From Candidatus Methylomirabilis lanthanidiphila (GTDB lineage Bacteria; Methylomirabilota; Methylomirabilia; Methylomirabilales; Methylomirabilaceae), in the NCBI GenBank assembly GCA_902196205.1, contig CABIKM010000015.1:62001-126000 (forward strand): a stretch of 64,000 bases of DNA. Reading direction: 5' to 3'. The notes under the pieces are model-generated. The model was not told where the DNA came from and did no database searches. It saw only the letters and a list, made by a program, of their open reading frames with translations. The number at the start of each line of letters is the position of its first letter. Position 1 is the first letter of the stretch. Of this stretch, positions 24,346 through 33,487 are shown one piece after another. The position numbers were made by a program, and so were the translations under genes.

Positions 24346-27300
24346 TTACTGCAGGTCAGTGCCGGGAGTATCCGCATCATAATTCAGATTCGGCGCAAGC
24401 CATCGCTCCACCGTCCGCACATCCATCTGCTTGCGTCTGGCGTAGTCCGACACTTGGTCCCGTCCGACCTTTCCGACTGCAAAATAGGTCGCCTCCGGGT
24501 GGGCAAAGTAGAGCCCGCTCACCGAGCTGACCGGAACCATCGCGCAACTGTCCGTCAAGTGAATGTCGGCGTTGCGCTCCGCGTGCAGCAGGTCAAAAAG
24601 CGTGCGTTTCTCGGAATGATCGGGACAGGCCGGATAACCATGAGCGGGGCGGATCCCGCGATACCGCTCCCGGATAAGATCCTCGTTGGCAAGCTGTTCT
24701 CCGACGCCATACCCCCACTCGGCTCGAACGCGGCGATGCAGGTATTCCGCAAAGGCCTCCGCAAGGCGGTCGGCCAACGCTTTGGCCAGAATAGAGGTAT
24801 AGTCGTCGTGCGAGGCTTCATATCGCTTGCACAGCGCATCGAGGCCATGACCGGTCGTCACAGCAAACGCGCCGAGATAGTCCGGACGTCCGCTTGATCT
24901 GGACGCGATAAAATCGGCCAGCGCCAGATTGCATTGCCCTTCGCCCTTATCCAGTTGCTGGCGGAGCGTGTGAAAGGTCGCCAGCAGTTGCGACCGCGAG
25001 TCATCCGTATAGAGTTCGATATCGTCGCCCACGCTGTTGGCCGGAAAGAACCCATAGACCGCCCGGGCAATGAGCTGTCGTTCCTTGATAATCTGCTCCA
25101 GCAGATGCTGGCCGTCCTCGAACAGCTCTTTGGCTTTGGGATTCTGCAGGACCTCAGGGTATCGGCCCCGCATCTCCCACGCATGGAAGAATGGGGTCCA
25201 ATCGATATATGGCACGATCTGATCGAGTGGACACTTGTCCAGTACACGGATGCCGGTGAAGGATGGCGCAGGGATATCCGCCGTCTCCCAATTGAGCAGG
25301 AGTTTCCGACGACGCGCCTCAGCCAGCGTCAGCAGCGGTCTCGGTTCACGGTTCTCATACGCTTGCCTGACCCGGTCCTGGTCCAGTCGATTACTTTCGA
25401 CAAACGTGGGCCGCTGCTCCTGACTCACGAGATTCCCGGCAACCACGACAGCCCGCGAGGCATCCGCGACATGGACCACCGGCTGGTCATAGAGGGGGGC
25501 GATCTTGACGGCCGTGTGGGTTCGGCTGGTGGTGGCGCCGCCGATGAGCAGGGGAATCTGCAGCCCTTCCCGCCTCATCTCCCGCGCCACATGCATCATT
25601 TCGTTGAGCGACGGCGTGATGAGACCGCTCAGGCCGATCATATCCACCTGCGCGTCCCGGGCGGTCTTCAGGATCGCATCGCACGGCACCATCACCCCCA
25701 AGTCGATGATCTCATAGTCGTTACATCCGAGCACGACCCCGACAATGTTCTTGCCGATATCGTGCACATCTCCCTTGACCGTTGCCAGCAGGATCTTCCG
25801 CTGCGTGTGCGTGCGGTTAGACGCCAGGCGCTCGGTCTCGATAAAGGGCAGAAGATAGGCCACCGCCCTCTTCATGACACGTGCGGTTTTGACCACCTGG
25901 GGCAGAAACATCTTCCCGGAGCCGAACAGCTCGCCGACGAGGTTCATGCCCGCCATCAACGGTCCCTCAATGACCTGAAGGGGCCTGTCGTAATGCTGCC
26001 GCGCTTCCTCCGTATCCGATTCGATATAGTCGACGATCCCCTTCACCAGCGCGTGCGTAAGCCGTTCCTCCACCGATCCCTGTCGCCAGGCTTCATCCTT
26101 CACGGCTGTACGCCCCTGCGCTTTCACACTCTTTGCAAATTCCACCAGCCGGTCGGTCGCGTCGGGACGGCGGTTCAGCAGCACATCCTCAACCAGCTCG
26201 AGCAACTCTTTGGGAATCTCCTCGTAGACCGCCAGTTGCCCGGCATTGACGATCCCCATATCCAGGCCGGCCCGGATGGCGTGGTACAAGAATGCCGAGT
26301 GCATCGCCTCACGGACCGGATTGTTCCCGCGAAACGAGAACGACACGTTGCTGACGCCCCCGCTGACCTTGCAGTGCGGCAGATTGGCCTTGATCCATCG
26401 GGTCGCCTCAATGAAGTCCACCGCATAGCAGTTATGCTCCTCGAGCCCGGTTCCTACCGTCAGAATGTTCGGATCAAAGATGATGTCCTGCGCCGGCACC
26501 CCGACCGTCCCGGTCAGGATCCGGTATGCGCGCGCGCAGATCTCGATCTTGCGCGCCAGCGTGTCGGCCTGACCATGCTCATCAAATGCCATCACCACGA
26601 TCGCAGCCCCGTACCGTTTGACGAGCCTGGCGCGCCGGATGAACGCCTCTTCGCCCTCTTTCAGACTGACGGAGTTCACCACCGGCTTCCCCTGTACGCA
26701 CTTCAGCCCCGCCTCAATCACCGACCAGTCGGAGCTGTCGATCATGATGGGTACCCGAGCGATGTCAGGCTCAGTAGCGATCAGGTTTAGAAATGTAACC
26801 ATCGCCGCTTTCGCGTCCAGCATCCCTTCGTCCATATTGATATCGATAAGCTGGGCGCCGCCTTCGACCTGCTGCCGTGCGATGGAGACGGCGGCCTCAT
26901 AGTCGCCGCTCCGGATCAGCTTGGCAAACGCCGTGGAGCCGGCGATATTGGTCCGCTCCCCGATATTGACGAAACCGACATCGGGACAGATCGTCAACGG
27001 CTCCAGGCCGCTTAACCGGGTGTGCGGCTGAGGGCGAGGGGGAACGCGCGGTTCACACTCCTGCACCGCCGTCGCAATCGCCTCAATGTGGGCCGGGGTG
27101 CTGCCGCAGCAGCCCCCGACGATATTCAGCCAACCGCTCTTGGCAAAGTCGCTGAGATCGGCAGCCATCATCGCCGGTGTCTCGTCGAAGCCCCCGAACG
27201 CGTTGGGCAAGCCGGCATTAGGATAGCAACTGAGCCGTATCGGAACGATCTGCGCGAACTCCTCGATGTACGGGCGCATCTGCTTGGCCCCAAACGCACA

Positions 27301-28047
27301 GTTGATCCCGACGCTCAACAAGGGCATATGGGCGACAGAATTCCAGAAGGCCTCCACCGTTTGTCCGGACAGTGTGCGCCCGCTCTTATCCGCAATGGTC
27401 ACCGAAACCATAATCGGCACGCGCCGTCCGACCGCCTCGAAATACTGATCGATGGCAAACAGCGCGGCCTTACAGTTCAGCGTGTCGAAGACCGTCTCGA
27501 CCAGCAGCAGATCTACGCCGCCGTCCAGCAGCCCGCGGACCTGCTCGGTATAAGCCGCAACCAACTGATCAAAGGTAATGGCGCGGAAGGCCGGATTATG
27601 GATATCGGACGGCATAGACGCCGTCCGATTCGTCGGGCCGATCGACCCGGCTATGAATCGCGGACGGCTCGGATCCTTCGCCATTGCACCGTTCACGGCG
27701 TTGCGAGCGGCTCTCGCGCCGGCGAGATTCAGATCGTAGGCCACCGACTGCAGCCGATAATCGGCCATCGAGATCGACGTCGAATTGAAGGTATTGGTCT
27801 CGATAATATCGGCCCCGGCGTCCAGATACTGGCGATGAATCGCCTCGATGATGGTCGGCTGGGTGATGGCCAGCAGGTCGTTACACCCCTTGAGATCGCA
27901 GGGGTGATTAGCGAACACCTGCCCACGGAAGTCGGCTTCCGTCAGATTGTGCCTTTGAATCATCGTGCCCATCGCGCCGTCAAGAACGACGATGCGACGC
28001 CGCAACAACTGCTCAAGCTCTATCGTTCGATCTGACACTGTCGTCAT
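24346..28047 (-). CDS. metH: Cobalamin-dependent methionine synthase
   Basis: A 1233-residue full-length MetH. It makes methionine from homocysteine using methyl-tetrahydrofolate and B12. Domains in order: homocysteine-binding barrel (1 to about 330) with zinc ligands C250 (GINCAFG) and C313-C314 (VGGCCGS); pterin-binding barrel (about 350-610, [22 protein letters not shown]); B12 cap and cobalamin-binding domains with the axial-His motif DVHDIGKN near residue 762; and the SAM-activation domain at the end ([27 protein letters not shown]). AGGATAGAG precedes the ATG. No riboswitch is seen upstream. Its 3' end was duplicated at 23240. Confidence 0.98.
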   Translation of the reverse strand: MTTVSDRTIELEQLLRRRIVVLDGAMGTMIQRHNLTEADFRGQVFANHPCDLKGCNDLLAITQPTIIEAIHRQYLDAGADIIETNTFNSTSISMADYRLQSVAYDLNLAGARAARNAVNGAMAKDPSRPRFIAGSIGPTNRTASMPSDIHNPAFRAITFDQLVAAYTEQVRGLLDGGVDLLLVETVFDTLNCKAALFAIDQYFEAVGRRVPIMVSVTIADKSGRTLSGQTVEAFWNSVAHMPLLSVGINCAFGAKQMRPYIEEFAQIVPIRLSCYPNAGLPNAFGGFDETPAMMAADLSDFAKSGWLNIVGGCCGSTPAHIEAIATAVQECEPRVPPRPQPHTRLSGLEPLTICPDVGFVNIGERTNIAGSTAFAKLIRSGDYEAAVSIARQQVEGGAQLIDINMDEGMLDAKAAMVTFLNLIATEPDIARVPIMIDSSDWSVIEAGLKCVQGKPVVNSVSLKEGEEAFIRRARLVKRYGAAIVVMAFDEHGQADTLARKIEICARAYRILTGTVGVPAQDIIFDPNILTVGTGLEEHNCYAVDFIEATRWIKANLPHCKVSGGVSNVSFSFRGNNPVREAMHSAFLYHAIRAGLDMGIVNAGQLAVYEEIPKELLELVEDVLLNRRPDATDRLVEFAKSVKAQGRTAVKDEAWRQGSVEERLTHALVKGIVDYIESDTEEARQHYDRPLQVIEGPLMAGMNLVGELFGSGKMFLPQVVKTARVMKRAVAYLLPFIETERLASNRTHTQRKILLATVKGDVHDIGKNIVGVVLGCNDYEIIDLGVMVPCDAILKTARDAQVDMIGLSGLITPSLNEMMHVAREMRREGLQIPLLIGGATTSRTHTAVKIAPLYDQPVVHVADASRAVVVAGNLVSQEQRPTFVESNRLDQDRVRQAYENREPRPLLTLAEARRRKLLLNWETADIPAPSFTGIRVLDKCPLDQIVPYIDWTPFFHAWEMRGRYPEVLQNPKAKELFEDGQHLLEQIIKERQLIARAVYGFFPANSVGDDIELYTDDSRSQLLATFHTLRQQLDKGEGQCNLALADFIASRSSGRPDYLGAFAVTTGHGLDALCKRYEASHDDYTSILAKALADRLAEAFAEYLHRRVRAEWGYGVGEQLANEDLIRERYRGIRPAHGYPACPDHSEKRTLFDLLHAERNADIHLTDSCAMVPVSSVSGLYFAHPEATYFAVGKVGRDQVSDYARRKQMDVRTVERWLAPNLNYDADTPGTDLQ

Positions 28048-28346
28048 CTCTATCCTGTACCCCGCGCCTACTCCGCATTCCGCCGCCTATCCCGCCCGCC
28101 ACACCTCCCACGCCCCTCCAGCGTCACTGTGCTCACTATACTGAATTCTCGAACTCGTCGCAAGGCACGCCCGAATGTGCGGGTGACGCCAGGCCGATGA
28201 GCGCCATCGCCTCAATCGGTATTTCCTATTTGCCTTAACGGGCGTAGTCCATTAGTTTTTAGAGGCGTCGAGGTGCATGACTCGATCCTCGCAACATTGG
28301 CTGACCTACGACCTACCGGTTTTACGAATACCCTGGAGGAACTGCC
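28048..28346. other. Divergent intergenic region between metH and porin
   Basis: Holds the promoters of metH (minus) and of the porin (plus). A TATAGT read on the minus strand near 28134-28139 may be the metH -10. I see no B12 or SAM riboswitch motif. CTGGAGGA before 28347 is the porin's ribosome binding site. Confidence 0.5.
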
Positions 28347-29867
28347 ATGAACATTACCCGATTCGCCATCGCGTGCGTTGCGGCGACGCTCTTGAGCCTC
28401 CACACCTCGGCGTGGGCCGGCACGCTCACAGATCTCGAACAGGCCTTTGAGGCGCAGCAGAAATCGCTGCAGCAGTTGCAGCAGGACATGCAGCGGCTGC
28501 GGCAGGAGCGGACCGCGCAACAACAAGAGGTCACCAGGCGCGTGATGGAGGTGGAAAGGAAGGCCGCGGAGGCGGCGGCGGCGTCACTTCACACCGTGTA
28601 TGAGCCTGTGCCCGGAAAGGGATTCTTCCTCCGGTCGGCCGATGGCCAGTTCGAGCTGAGGCTGCGCGGGTTCATGCAGAATTGGTTTATCGTTGAAGGG
28701 GCGCGGAAGGAAGAGGGTTTCCCCGGTATCGTGGACGGCCAGGATCTGACGAAAGCAGGACTGGCGCGACACGATCCGAGTACATTTCGGATCCGCCGTA
28801 CCAGGATCATCATAAGCGGCCAGATCTTCAAGGACTTCGGCTTTCTCATCGAGCCGGAGATTACGGGCGGATCCATCGGTACGCGGATTGAAGAAACCTG
28901 GCTCAATTACACGTACGCCCCCTGGGCAAAGCTGACCGTGGGACAATACAAGGCACGATTCGGTCTCGAGATGCTCACCTCCTCTCGGGATCTCGACTTC
29001 GCCGAGCGGGCCGTTATTGCGAAGGCTCTGTCTCCGGAATATCAGATTGGCGCCACCGTCGAGGGCAGCCTGAAGCTCGCCACCCTACCCGTCTACTACG
29101 GGGTGGGGATTTATAACGGCTGCGGCCGGGTCGATCAGTGCCCAGGCAGCATCGACAACGACGGCGATAAGGAGTTCACCGGTCGAGTGACCTTTTCGCC
29201 CCCGATGCCCTTCGGAACGCTCACCGTCGGCCTGAATGCCGACCACCGAACCTTTCGGGTCGTAAGGGGAAATGGCGCGACCGATCCGGCGGGCGTCACA
29301 CGGCCGGTCGGCGGCGGCTCGCCGTTTCACCGCTTTAACCCGGTCGGCCCGACCAACGTAAGACTAGCCGGCAACGGAGAAGGCGGAACCCAGAACGGCT
29401 TCCTGATCAACGGCAATCGAGTGACCGGCGGCGGCGACATCGTATTCGATCTCTATCCGTTCATTATTAAGGGCGAGTATGCCTACGCCTCCCAGGAACG
29501 GGACGGGCTGGGCGCCGGCGGTACGAACCTCGATAACCTCATCATGCAGGGCGGGTACGGGTCGATCGGCTACTGGATCTTCGGCAACAAACTGAAGGGC
29601 CTGCTGGCAAACGGCCGCTACGAGCACGTGCGGGTCGATGATAATAGGGGTACGTTTACTACGCCCATCTCCGCAACCAATGAGAGACCGATGGAGTTGC
29701 GCTCCGGCACCCTCGGCCTCGCCTGGTTTGTGAACCCCAACGTACGACTGCGGGGCAACTACATCCTCACCGACCTCAGGCCCGGCCGGAATGCCGTAGG
29801 GCTGAGCAACAGCGAGCACGGCGAGGTCGCCCATCAGGGGATCGCCGAACTGCAAGTCCAGTTCTAA
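28347..29867 (+). CDS. Phosphate-selective (OprO/OprP-type) porin
   Basis: A 506-residue outer-membrane porin. A signal peptide (1-24) is followed by a short coiled coil (residues about 28-75, LEQAFEAQQKSLQQLQQDMQ), the trimer-forming or periplasm-spanning segment common in this family, then a 16-strand barrel with FRIRRTRIIISGQIFKDFGF, TVGQYKARFG and YEHVRVDDNRG. It ends ELQVQF with the C-terminal Phe needed for assembly. Substrate is probably an anion such as phosphate, by family only. Divergent from metH. Confidence 0.9.
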   Translation: MNITRFAIACVAATLLSLHTSAWAGTLTDLEQAFEAQQKSLQQLQQDMQRLRQERTAQQQEVTRRVMEVERKAAEAAAASLHTVYEPVPGKGFFLRSADGQFELRLRGFMQNWFIVEGARKEEGFPGIVDGQDLTKAGLARHDPSTFRIRRTRIIISGQIFKDFGFLIEPEITGGSIGTRIEETWLNYTYAPWAKLTVGQYKARFGLEMLTSSRDLDFAERAVIAKALSPEYQIGATVEGSLKLATLPVYYGVGIYNGCGRVDQCPGSIDNDGDKEFTGRVTFSPPMPFGTLTVGLNADHRTFRVVRGNGATDPAGVTRPVGGGSPFHRFNPVGPTNVRLAGNGEGGTQNGFLINGNRVTGGGDIVFDLYPFIIKGEYAYASQERDGLGAGGTNLDNLIMQGGYGSIGYWIFGNKLKGLLANGRYEHVRVDDNRGTFTTPISATNERPMELRSGTLGLAWFVNPNVRLRGNYILTDLRPGRNAVGLSNSEHGEVAHQGIAELQVQF

Positions 29868-29996
29868 ACTGATAGTCCGTCATCACCCACGCCGACTGCT
29901 CGTTTGGCTTACGCAGTGCTTGCTGCGACCTCCCTCCTTATGCTGATATTATGCTTGCAATTTGCTTGCACCGAATGATCGCAGAGGAGGCTAGAT

Positions 29997-30227
29997 ATGC
30001 CACAGCTCTCAGTAAGAAACCTGAATGAGGAGACCATCAAGCGCCTGAAGGCCCTTGCGAAACAGCATGGGCGCTCCCTTCAGGGGCAAGCCAAGATTGT
30101 CTTGGAGGAAGCAGCAATGCTGCCCGCCAACGAGATTTCAGCCATTGTTGAGAAGTGGCAGAGGCAGTTCGCCGGCAAACGTTTCAGCGACAGCACCAGG
30201 ATCCTCCGGGAGGATCGTCAGCGGTGA
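29997..30227 (+). CDS. FitA/VapB-type ribbon-helix-helix antitoxin
   Basis: A 76-residue antitoxin. Residues 1-40 are a ribbon-helix-helix DNA-binding domain: PQLSVRNLNEETIKRLKALA followed by KQHGRSLQGQAKIVLEEA, typical of FitA. The C-terminal part (WQRQFAGKRFSDSTRILRED) would wrap the PIN toxin. GAGGAGG precedes the ATG and the next gene overlaps it by 4 nt, but that toxin gene is broken. Confidence 0.85.
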   Translation: MPQLSVRNLNEETIKRLKALAKQHGRSLQGQAKIVLEEAAMLPANEISAIVEKWQRQFAGKRFSDSTRILREDRQR

Positions 30228-30340
30228 CGCCGTTGGTGGTGGATGCCAGCATCGTGGTGAAATGGCTGCTCCCCGAACTACACAGTGTGCCGGCTCGCCG
30301 TTCCGCCGGGAAGTCGCCACCGTCGCGCGGGGCCTGAACT
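30224..30340 (+). pseudogene. Truncated VapC/FitB PIN toxin
   Basis: Starts with GTG overlapping the antitoxin stop. TPLVVDASIVVKWLLPE is the N-terminal strand and first acidic residue of a PIN ribonuclease. After about 22 residues the similarity ends and another gene's remnant takes over, so the catalytic site cannot form. Confidence 0.8.
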
Positions 30341-30579
30341 TCACACTTACCACCAATGTCGGCGATCTCGACCTCTTCGGGGAAATCGCCGATGGGGGGT
30401 CCTATGAGGACCTTCAATCCCACAGCATGACGATCAGGGTCTTCGGTATTGAGTGCCGGTGCCTGAGCCTTGAACACCTGATCGCCGTCAAGCGAGCCGC
30501 CGGCCGCCCCAAGGACCTGGAGGTTATCGCCGAGCTTGAGGCCATCCTGGAAGAACGCTCTCACAATAAGAACGCCTGA
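30301..30579 (+). pseudogene. C-terminal fragment of a nucleotidyltransferase-type (DUF6036/MNT-like) protein
   Basis: About 92 codons beginning FRREVATVARGLNFTLTTNV. The segment LTTNVGDLDLFGEI, then CRCLSLEHLIAVKRAAGRPK and DLEVIAELEAILEER is the usual end of a toxin-like nucleotidyltransferase family found in toxin-antitoxin loci. The N-terminal half with the active site is missing; its start is joined directly to the truncated PIN gene, which points to a deletion that fused two toxin loci. Confidence 0.75.
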
Positions 30580-30790
30580 AACGTTTCCGACTTGCCGTTC
30601 ATCCGGCGTTCCACCTGAGCACGAAGAAATCGCTCCCGGTTTTCCTTGCCTCACGATGAATCCCTCGGAATGACACGGACCCAAAGCTTTCCGCATCACT
30701 GCTGTTCACGAAAAACCTACGAGAACTGTAGTGCGTATTTGGTGGGTCGCCTTCTGGGCTACCATGGCGATCTCATTTCTCAAATTCTAA
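30580..30790. other. Intergenic stretch before the metal regulator
   Basis: No gene or repeat recognised; leads into the operator region of the Fur-family gene. Confidence 0.5.
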
Positions 30791-30862
30791 TTGCAACTTA
30801 CTTGCAAGATTTTGCTTGACACGCCTAAACGTTTCGATATTATTGCAAATTATTTGCAATAA
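30791..30862 (+). promoter_or_regulatory. Promoter with Fur/Zur-type palindromic operators
   Basis: TTGACA (30816-30821) and TATTAT (30838-30843) with a 16-nt spacer. The -10 is covered by an 11-1-11 perfect palindrome at 30840-30862 (arms TTATTGCAAAT and ATTTGCAATAA). A second related box, TTGCAACTTACTTGCAAG, is at 30791-30808, upstream of the -35. Placement implies repression of the regulator and its operon by the encoded Fur-family protein. Confidence 0.8.
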
Positions 30863-30912
30863 ATGCACGACCGTCAGCCCCGTGCGCAGAGAGCCTCGGC
30901 TAAGGGAGCAGC

Positions 30913-31461
30913 ATGATCATCAATATGTCACAACGCCGCCAGACGATTACAGACCTCCTGGCAAATCGCCGGTTTCGGTTGACGGAGCCAAGGCAAGCCG
31001 TGTTCGAGGTACTCATGGACGCAGGTAAGCCTCTTTCCGCCGCTCAAATCCATACCAGATTGAATCATAGCCGGGTCAACCTCGTCTCGGTCTACCGAAC
31101 TGTACAGTTGTTCGTCAATCTGGGGATCCTGCGGGCAGTTGATGCCTCTGCCGGGTCCCAACGGTTTGAGTTGGTTGAGCCGTACAACGAGCACCATCAC
31201 CATCTCATCTGTACGAGGTGCGGGGAGATCGTGGAACTTGAGGGTTGCCTGCTCACAGAGAAGGCGCTTGATATGATCAGCCATCGCGTGCGGCAAGACA
31301 AGCAGTTTGAGGTGACCGGTCATGAGGTGCAAATACTTGGACGGTGCGGTGACTGCTCTATCGAGCGGCAGTCCGTCGCTCGAGCGGCAGATATTGGGAA
31401 CGGAGGAAGAAGATGGGCGGGCCGCGCCGCGGCGAGAAAGACCGTCGAAGCAAACGGCTGA
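30913..31461 (+). CDS. Fur-family metal regulator (probably Zur-like)
   Basis: A 182-residue regulator. The winged helix covers residues about 10-85 (RFRLTEPRQAVFEVLMDAGK, RVNLVSVYRTVQLFVNLGIL). The metal and dimer domain has EHHHHLICTRCGEIVELE and GHEVQILGRCGDC, giving the structural zinc site with two CxxC motifs. The last 35 residues are unusual and overlap the next gene. The downstream genes encode a high-affinity zinc or manganese uptake system, so Zur is more likely than Fur. An operator lies on its own promoter. GGGAG precedes the ATG. Confidence 0.9.
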   Translation: MIINMSQRRQTITDLLANRRFRLTEPRQAVFEVLMDAGKPLSAAQIHTRLNHSRVNLVSVYRTVQLFVNLGILRAVDASAGSQRFELVEPYNEHHHHLICTRCGEIVELEGCLLTEKALDMISHRVRQDKQFEVTGHEVQILGRCGDCSIERQSVARAADIGNGGRRWAGRAAARKTVEANG

Positions 31462-31799
31462 CAGCGGCCCTGGTCGTCCTGGCCATCGGCTTCCTGCTGT
31501 TGGCCCCTGATCCCCATGACCATGGGGATGCGGGCTCGCTTGGTGGGCTGCTTCGGCTGTTCCTGCCCGACTCCAGCCAAGCCACTGATCCCCATCACCC
31601 CGGAGACGAACCTCAGCCGGAAGCGAACGGGTCTTGCCCGATCCATTTCTGGCACCAAATTGCCGCGACCGGCCTCCTCGTCGTTTTCCTGCTACGAGTC
31701 GTCCTCGGCTCACTCTTCCATATTCCCTCATTCGTCACCGTTCCCTACGTCACCGATCTCGGATCGTGTCACAGCCGCGCCCCACCCGTGTGCCTGTAA
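31413..31799 (+). CDS. His-rich small membrane protein in zinc operon
   Basis: A 128-residue protein with a first helix (residues 17-31, LTAALVVLAIGFLLL), a His/Asp-rich loop (DPHDHGD, DPHHPGDEP, CPIHFWHQ), and a second helix (about 85-100, LLVVFLLRVVLG). Loops like this bind zinc. It overlaps the regulator gene by 49 nt and has GGAGGAAG before its ATG. No firm family; small His-rich proteins of this kind are common in zinc-regulated operons. Confidence 0.75.
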   Translation: MGGPRRGEKDRRSKRLTAALVVLAIGFLLLAPDPHDHGDAGSLGGLLRLFLPDSSQATDPHHPGDEPQPEANGSCPIHFWHQIAATGLLVVFLLRVVLGSLFHIPSFVTVPYVTDLGSCHSRAPPVCL

Positions 31800-31855
31800 C
31801 ACTCCGCGTCCGTTGGGCCAACACAACCAGCACACATTAGCACCGTAGCACCGTT

Positions 31856-31946
31856 GTCATTGCGAGCGACCAACGGGAGCGCGGCAATCTCGGCGTCGTT
31901 GTCCTGGAGGACTGTGAGATTGCTTCGGCTTCGCCTCGCAATGACG
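31856..31946. repeat. Interspersed repeat with CGTCATTGCGA ends, copy 2
   Basis: Short version of the element at 24165-24317: starts GTCATTGCGAGCG, ends CTCGCAATGACG, and shares GATTGCTTCGGCTTCGCCTC. It lies between the His-rich protein and the porin gene inside the zinc operon. Confidence 0.85.
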
Positions 31947-31984
31947 AGAGGCACAGCGACGAGCTTCGCAGGGAGGGATGATTC

Positions 31985-33469
31985 ATGTACTGGTCCTACG
32001 TGAAACAAGGGAGCGTAATCACGTTCGCAGCACTTGCTGCACTGATGCTCGGAACGGGAGTGACGTGGGCACAGGTCAACAACCGGGAGCTGGAGGTTCT
32101 GAAGAAGGAGGTAGAAGAGCTTCGGCGGCGCGATGCGCAGAAGGACAAGAAACTGGAAGAGCTTCAGCGCCAGATCGAAGCCATGCGATCTCTATTGCCG
32201 GCAGTCGAGAAGCCTGCAACTCCACAAGTCGCGCTTGAAGAAGCTGTGAAGGAGATCGAGCCGCAGAGGCCGGCGCCTGTGCCGACCGACCTGGCGTCGC
32301 GTCAGGTCGGCGGGAGCACCTTCCGGCTGATTGACATCTCACTGGATGCGCTGTTTGCCGCAGGAACCTCCACCAAACGGGAAGCCTCAATCCGGAACCT
32401 TGAGGGCGGCGACCACGATCCCCGCAAACGCGGCTTTACAGTCCAGAATGTGGAACTATCGCTTACGGGCGCCGTCGACCCCTACCTGACGGGCGAGGCG
32501 CATATCATCTACCTCATTGACCCGGAGGTCGGCGACACCAGGATCGAACTGGAGGAGGCCTTTCTGACCACACAGGCGCTGCCGTATGGCCTTCAGCTCA
32601 AGGCAGGGCATTTCTTCACCGAGTTCGGCCAGATTAACCCGCAGCATCCCCATCAGTGGCACTGGCTGGACCAGCCGGTCATCAATACACGGCTGTTCGG
32701 ACCCGACGGCCTGCGACAGACCGGCGTCCGGTTAGGATGGCTCACGCCGCTCCCCTGGTATTCTCAACTGTACGTGGGCGCCCAGAATGCGAACGGCGAG
32801 ACCGCCGCCAGCCTCCTGGCCAACGACGAATTCTTTGAGGAGCGGCCGATCGGCGGACGCCCGTTCGTCGAACGCGATGTGAGGAACCTTGCGGACCTTC
32901 TGTATCTACTCCGTTGGGAGAACTCCTGGAACGTCAGCGACACCGTCACGACCAAAGTCGGCCTGTCAGGGCTGTTCGGCCCGAACGCAACCGGCTCGGA
33001 TGGCCACACGCGTATCTATGGGACCGACCTCAAACTGACATGGCGCCCCGCCACCAGCTTCCGAGGGTGGCCCTTTTTCCTGTGGCAGTCTGAGGCGATG
33101 GGCCGGGATTACGTGGCGGACCGGTTCTCCGACGGTACGATCGATCTGCCGCGCAAGAAACTGCGAGACTGGGGGTTGTACACGCAGGCGCTCTATGGGT
33201 TCTCTTACGGTTGGGCCGCCGGACTGCGCTACGAATATGCAAGCGGAACGGGGGCCAGTGTGCTCACCTATAACGGCCGGGAGAATGACCCGTTCCGGGA
33301 CGACCGGCACCGAATCTCGCCGCTGCTCGCCTGGCATCCCTCGGAATTCTCACGGCTTCGCTTGCAGTACAACTATGACCGAGCCGATCACCTCGAGCGC
33401 CAGGACGCCCATTCCGTCTGGCTGGGGGTGGAATTCCTCTACGGCGCCCACCCCGCTCACAAGTACTAA
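31985..33469 (+). CDS. Outer-membrane porin of the zinc-uptake operon
   Basis: A 494-residue outer-membrane protein: signal peptide (about 1-29), a coiled coil (residues 32-70, ELEVLKKEVEELRRRDAQKD), then a long beta-barrel (FTVQNVELSLTGAVDPYLTG, LKAGHFFTEFGQINPQHPHQ, LRYEYASGTG). It is a different family from the OprP-like porin at 28347. Its place between a Zur-like regulator and ZnuA suggests an outer-membrane channel for zinc or its complex when zinc is scarce. GGGAGG precedes the ATG. Confidence 0.82.
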   Translation: MYWSYVKQGSVITFAALAALMLGTGVTWAQVNNRELEVLKKEVEELRRRDAQKDKKLEELQRQIEAMRSLLPAVEKPATPQVALEEAVKEIEPQRPAPVPTDLASRQVGGSTFRLIDISLDALFAAGTSTKREASIRNLEGGDHDPRKRGFTVQNVELSLTGAVDPYLTGEAHIIYLIDPEVGDTRIELEEAFLTTQALPYGLQLKAGHFFTEFGQINPQHPHQWHWLDQPVINTRLFGPDGLRQTGVRLGWLTPLPWYSQLYVGAQNANGETAASLLANDEFFEERPIGGRPFVERDVRNLADLLYLLRWENSWNVSDTVTTKVGLSGLFGPNATGSDGHTRIYGTDLKLTWRPATSFRGWPFFLWQSEAMGRDYVADRFSDGTIDLPRKKLRDWGLYTQALYGFSYGWAAGLRYEYASGTGASVLTYNGRENDPFRDDRHRISPLLAWHPSEFSRLRLQYNYDRADHLERQDAHSVWLGVEFLYGAHPAHKY

Positions 33470-33487
33470 CGACGGGAGGCATTGCAT

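Noticed and set aside
24934-26790. 618-codon open frame on the plus strand
   Set aside because: It lies wholly opposite metH, has no recognisable domain and arises from the GC-rich codon pattern of the real gene.
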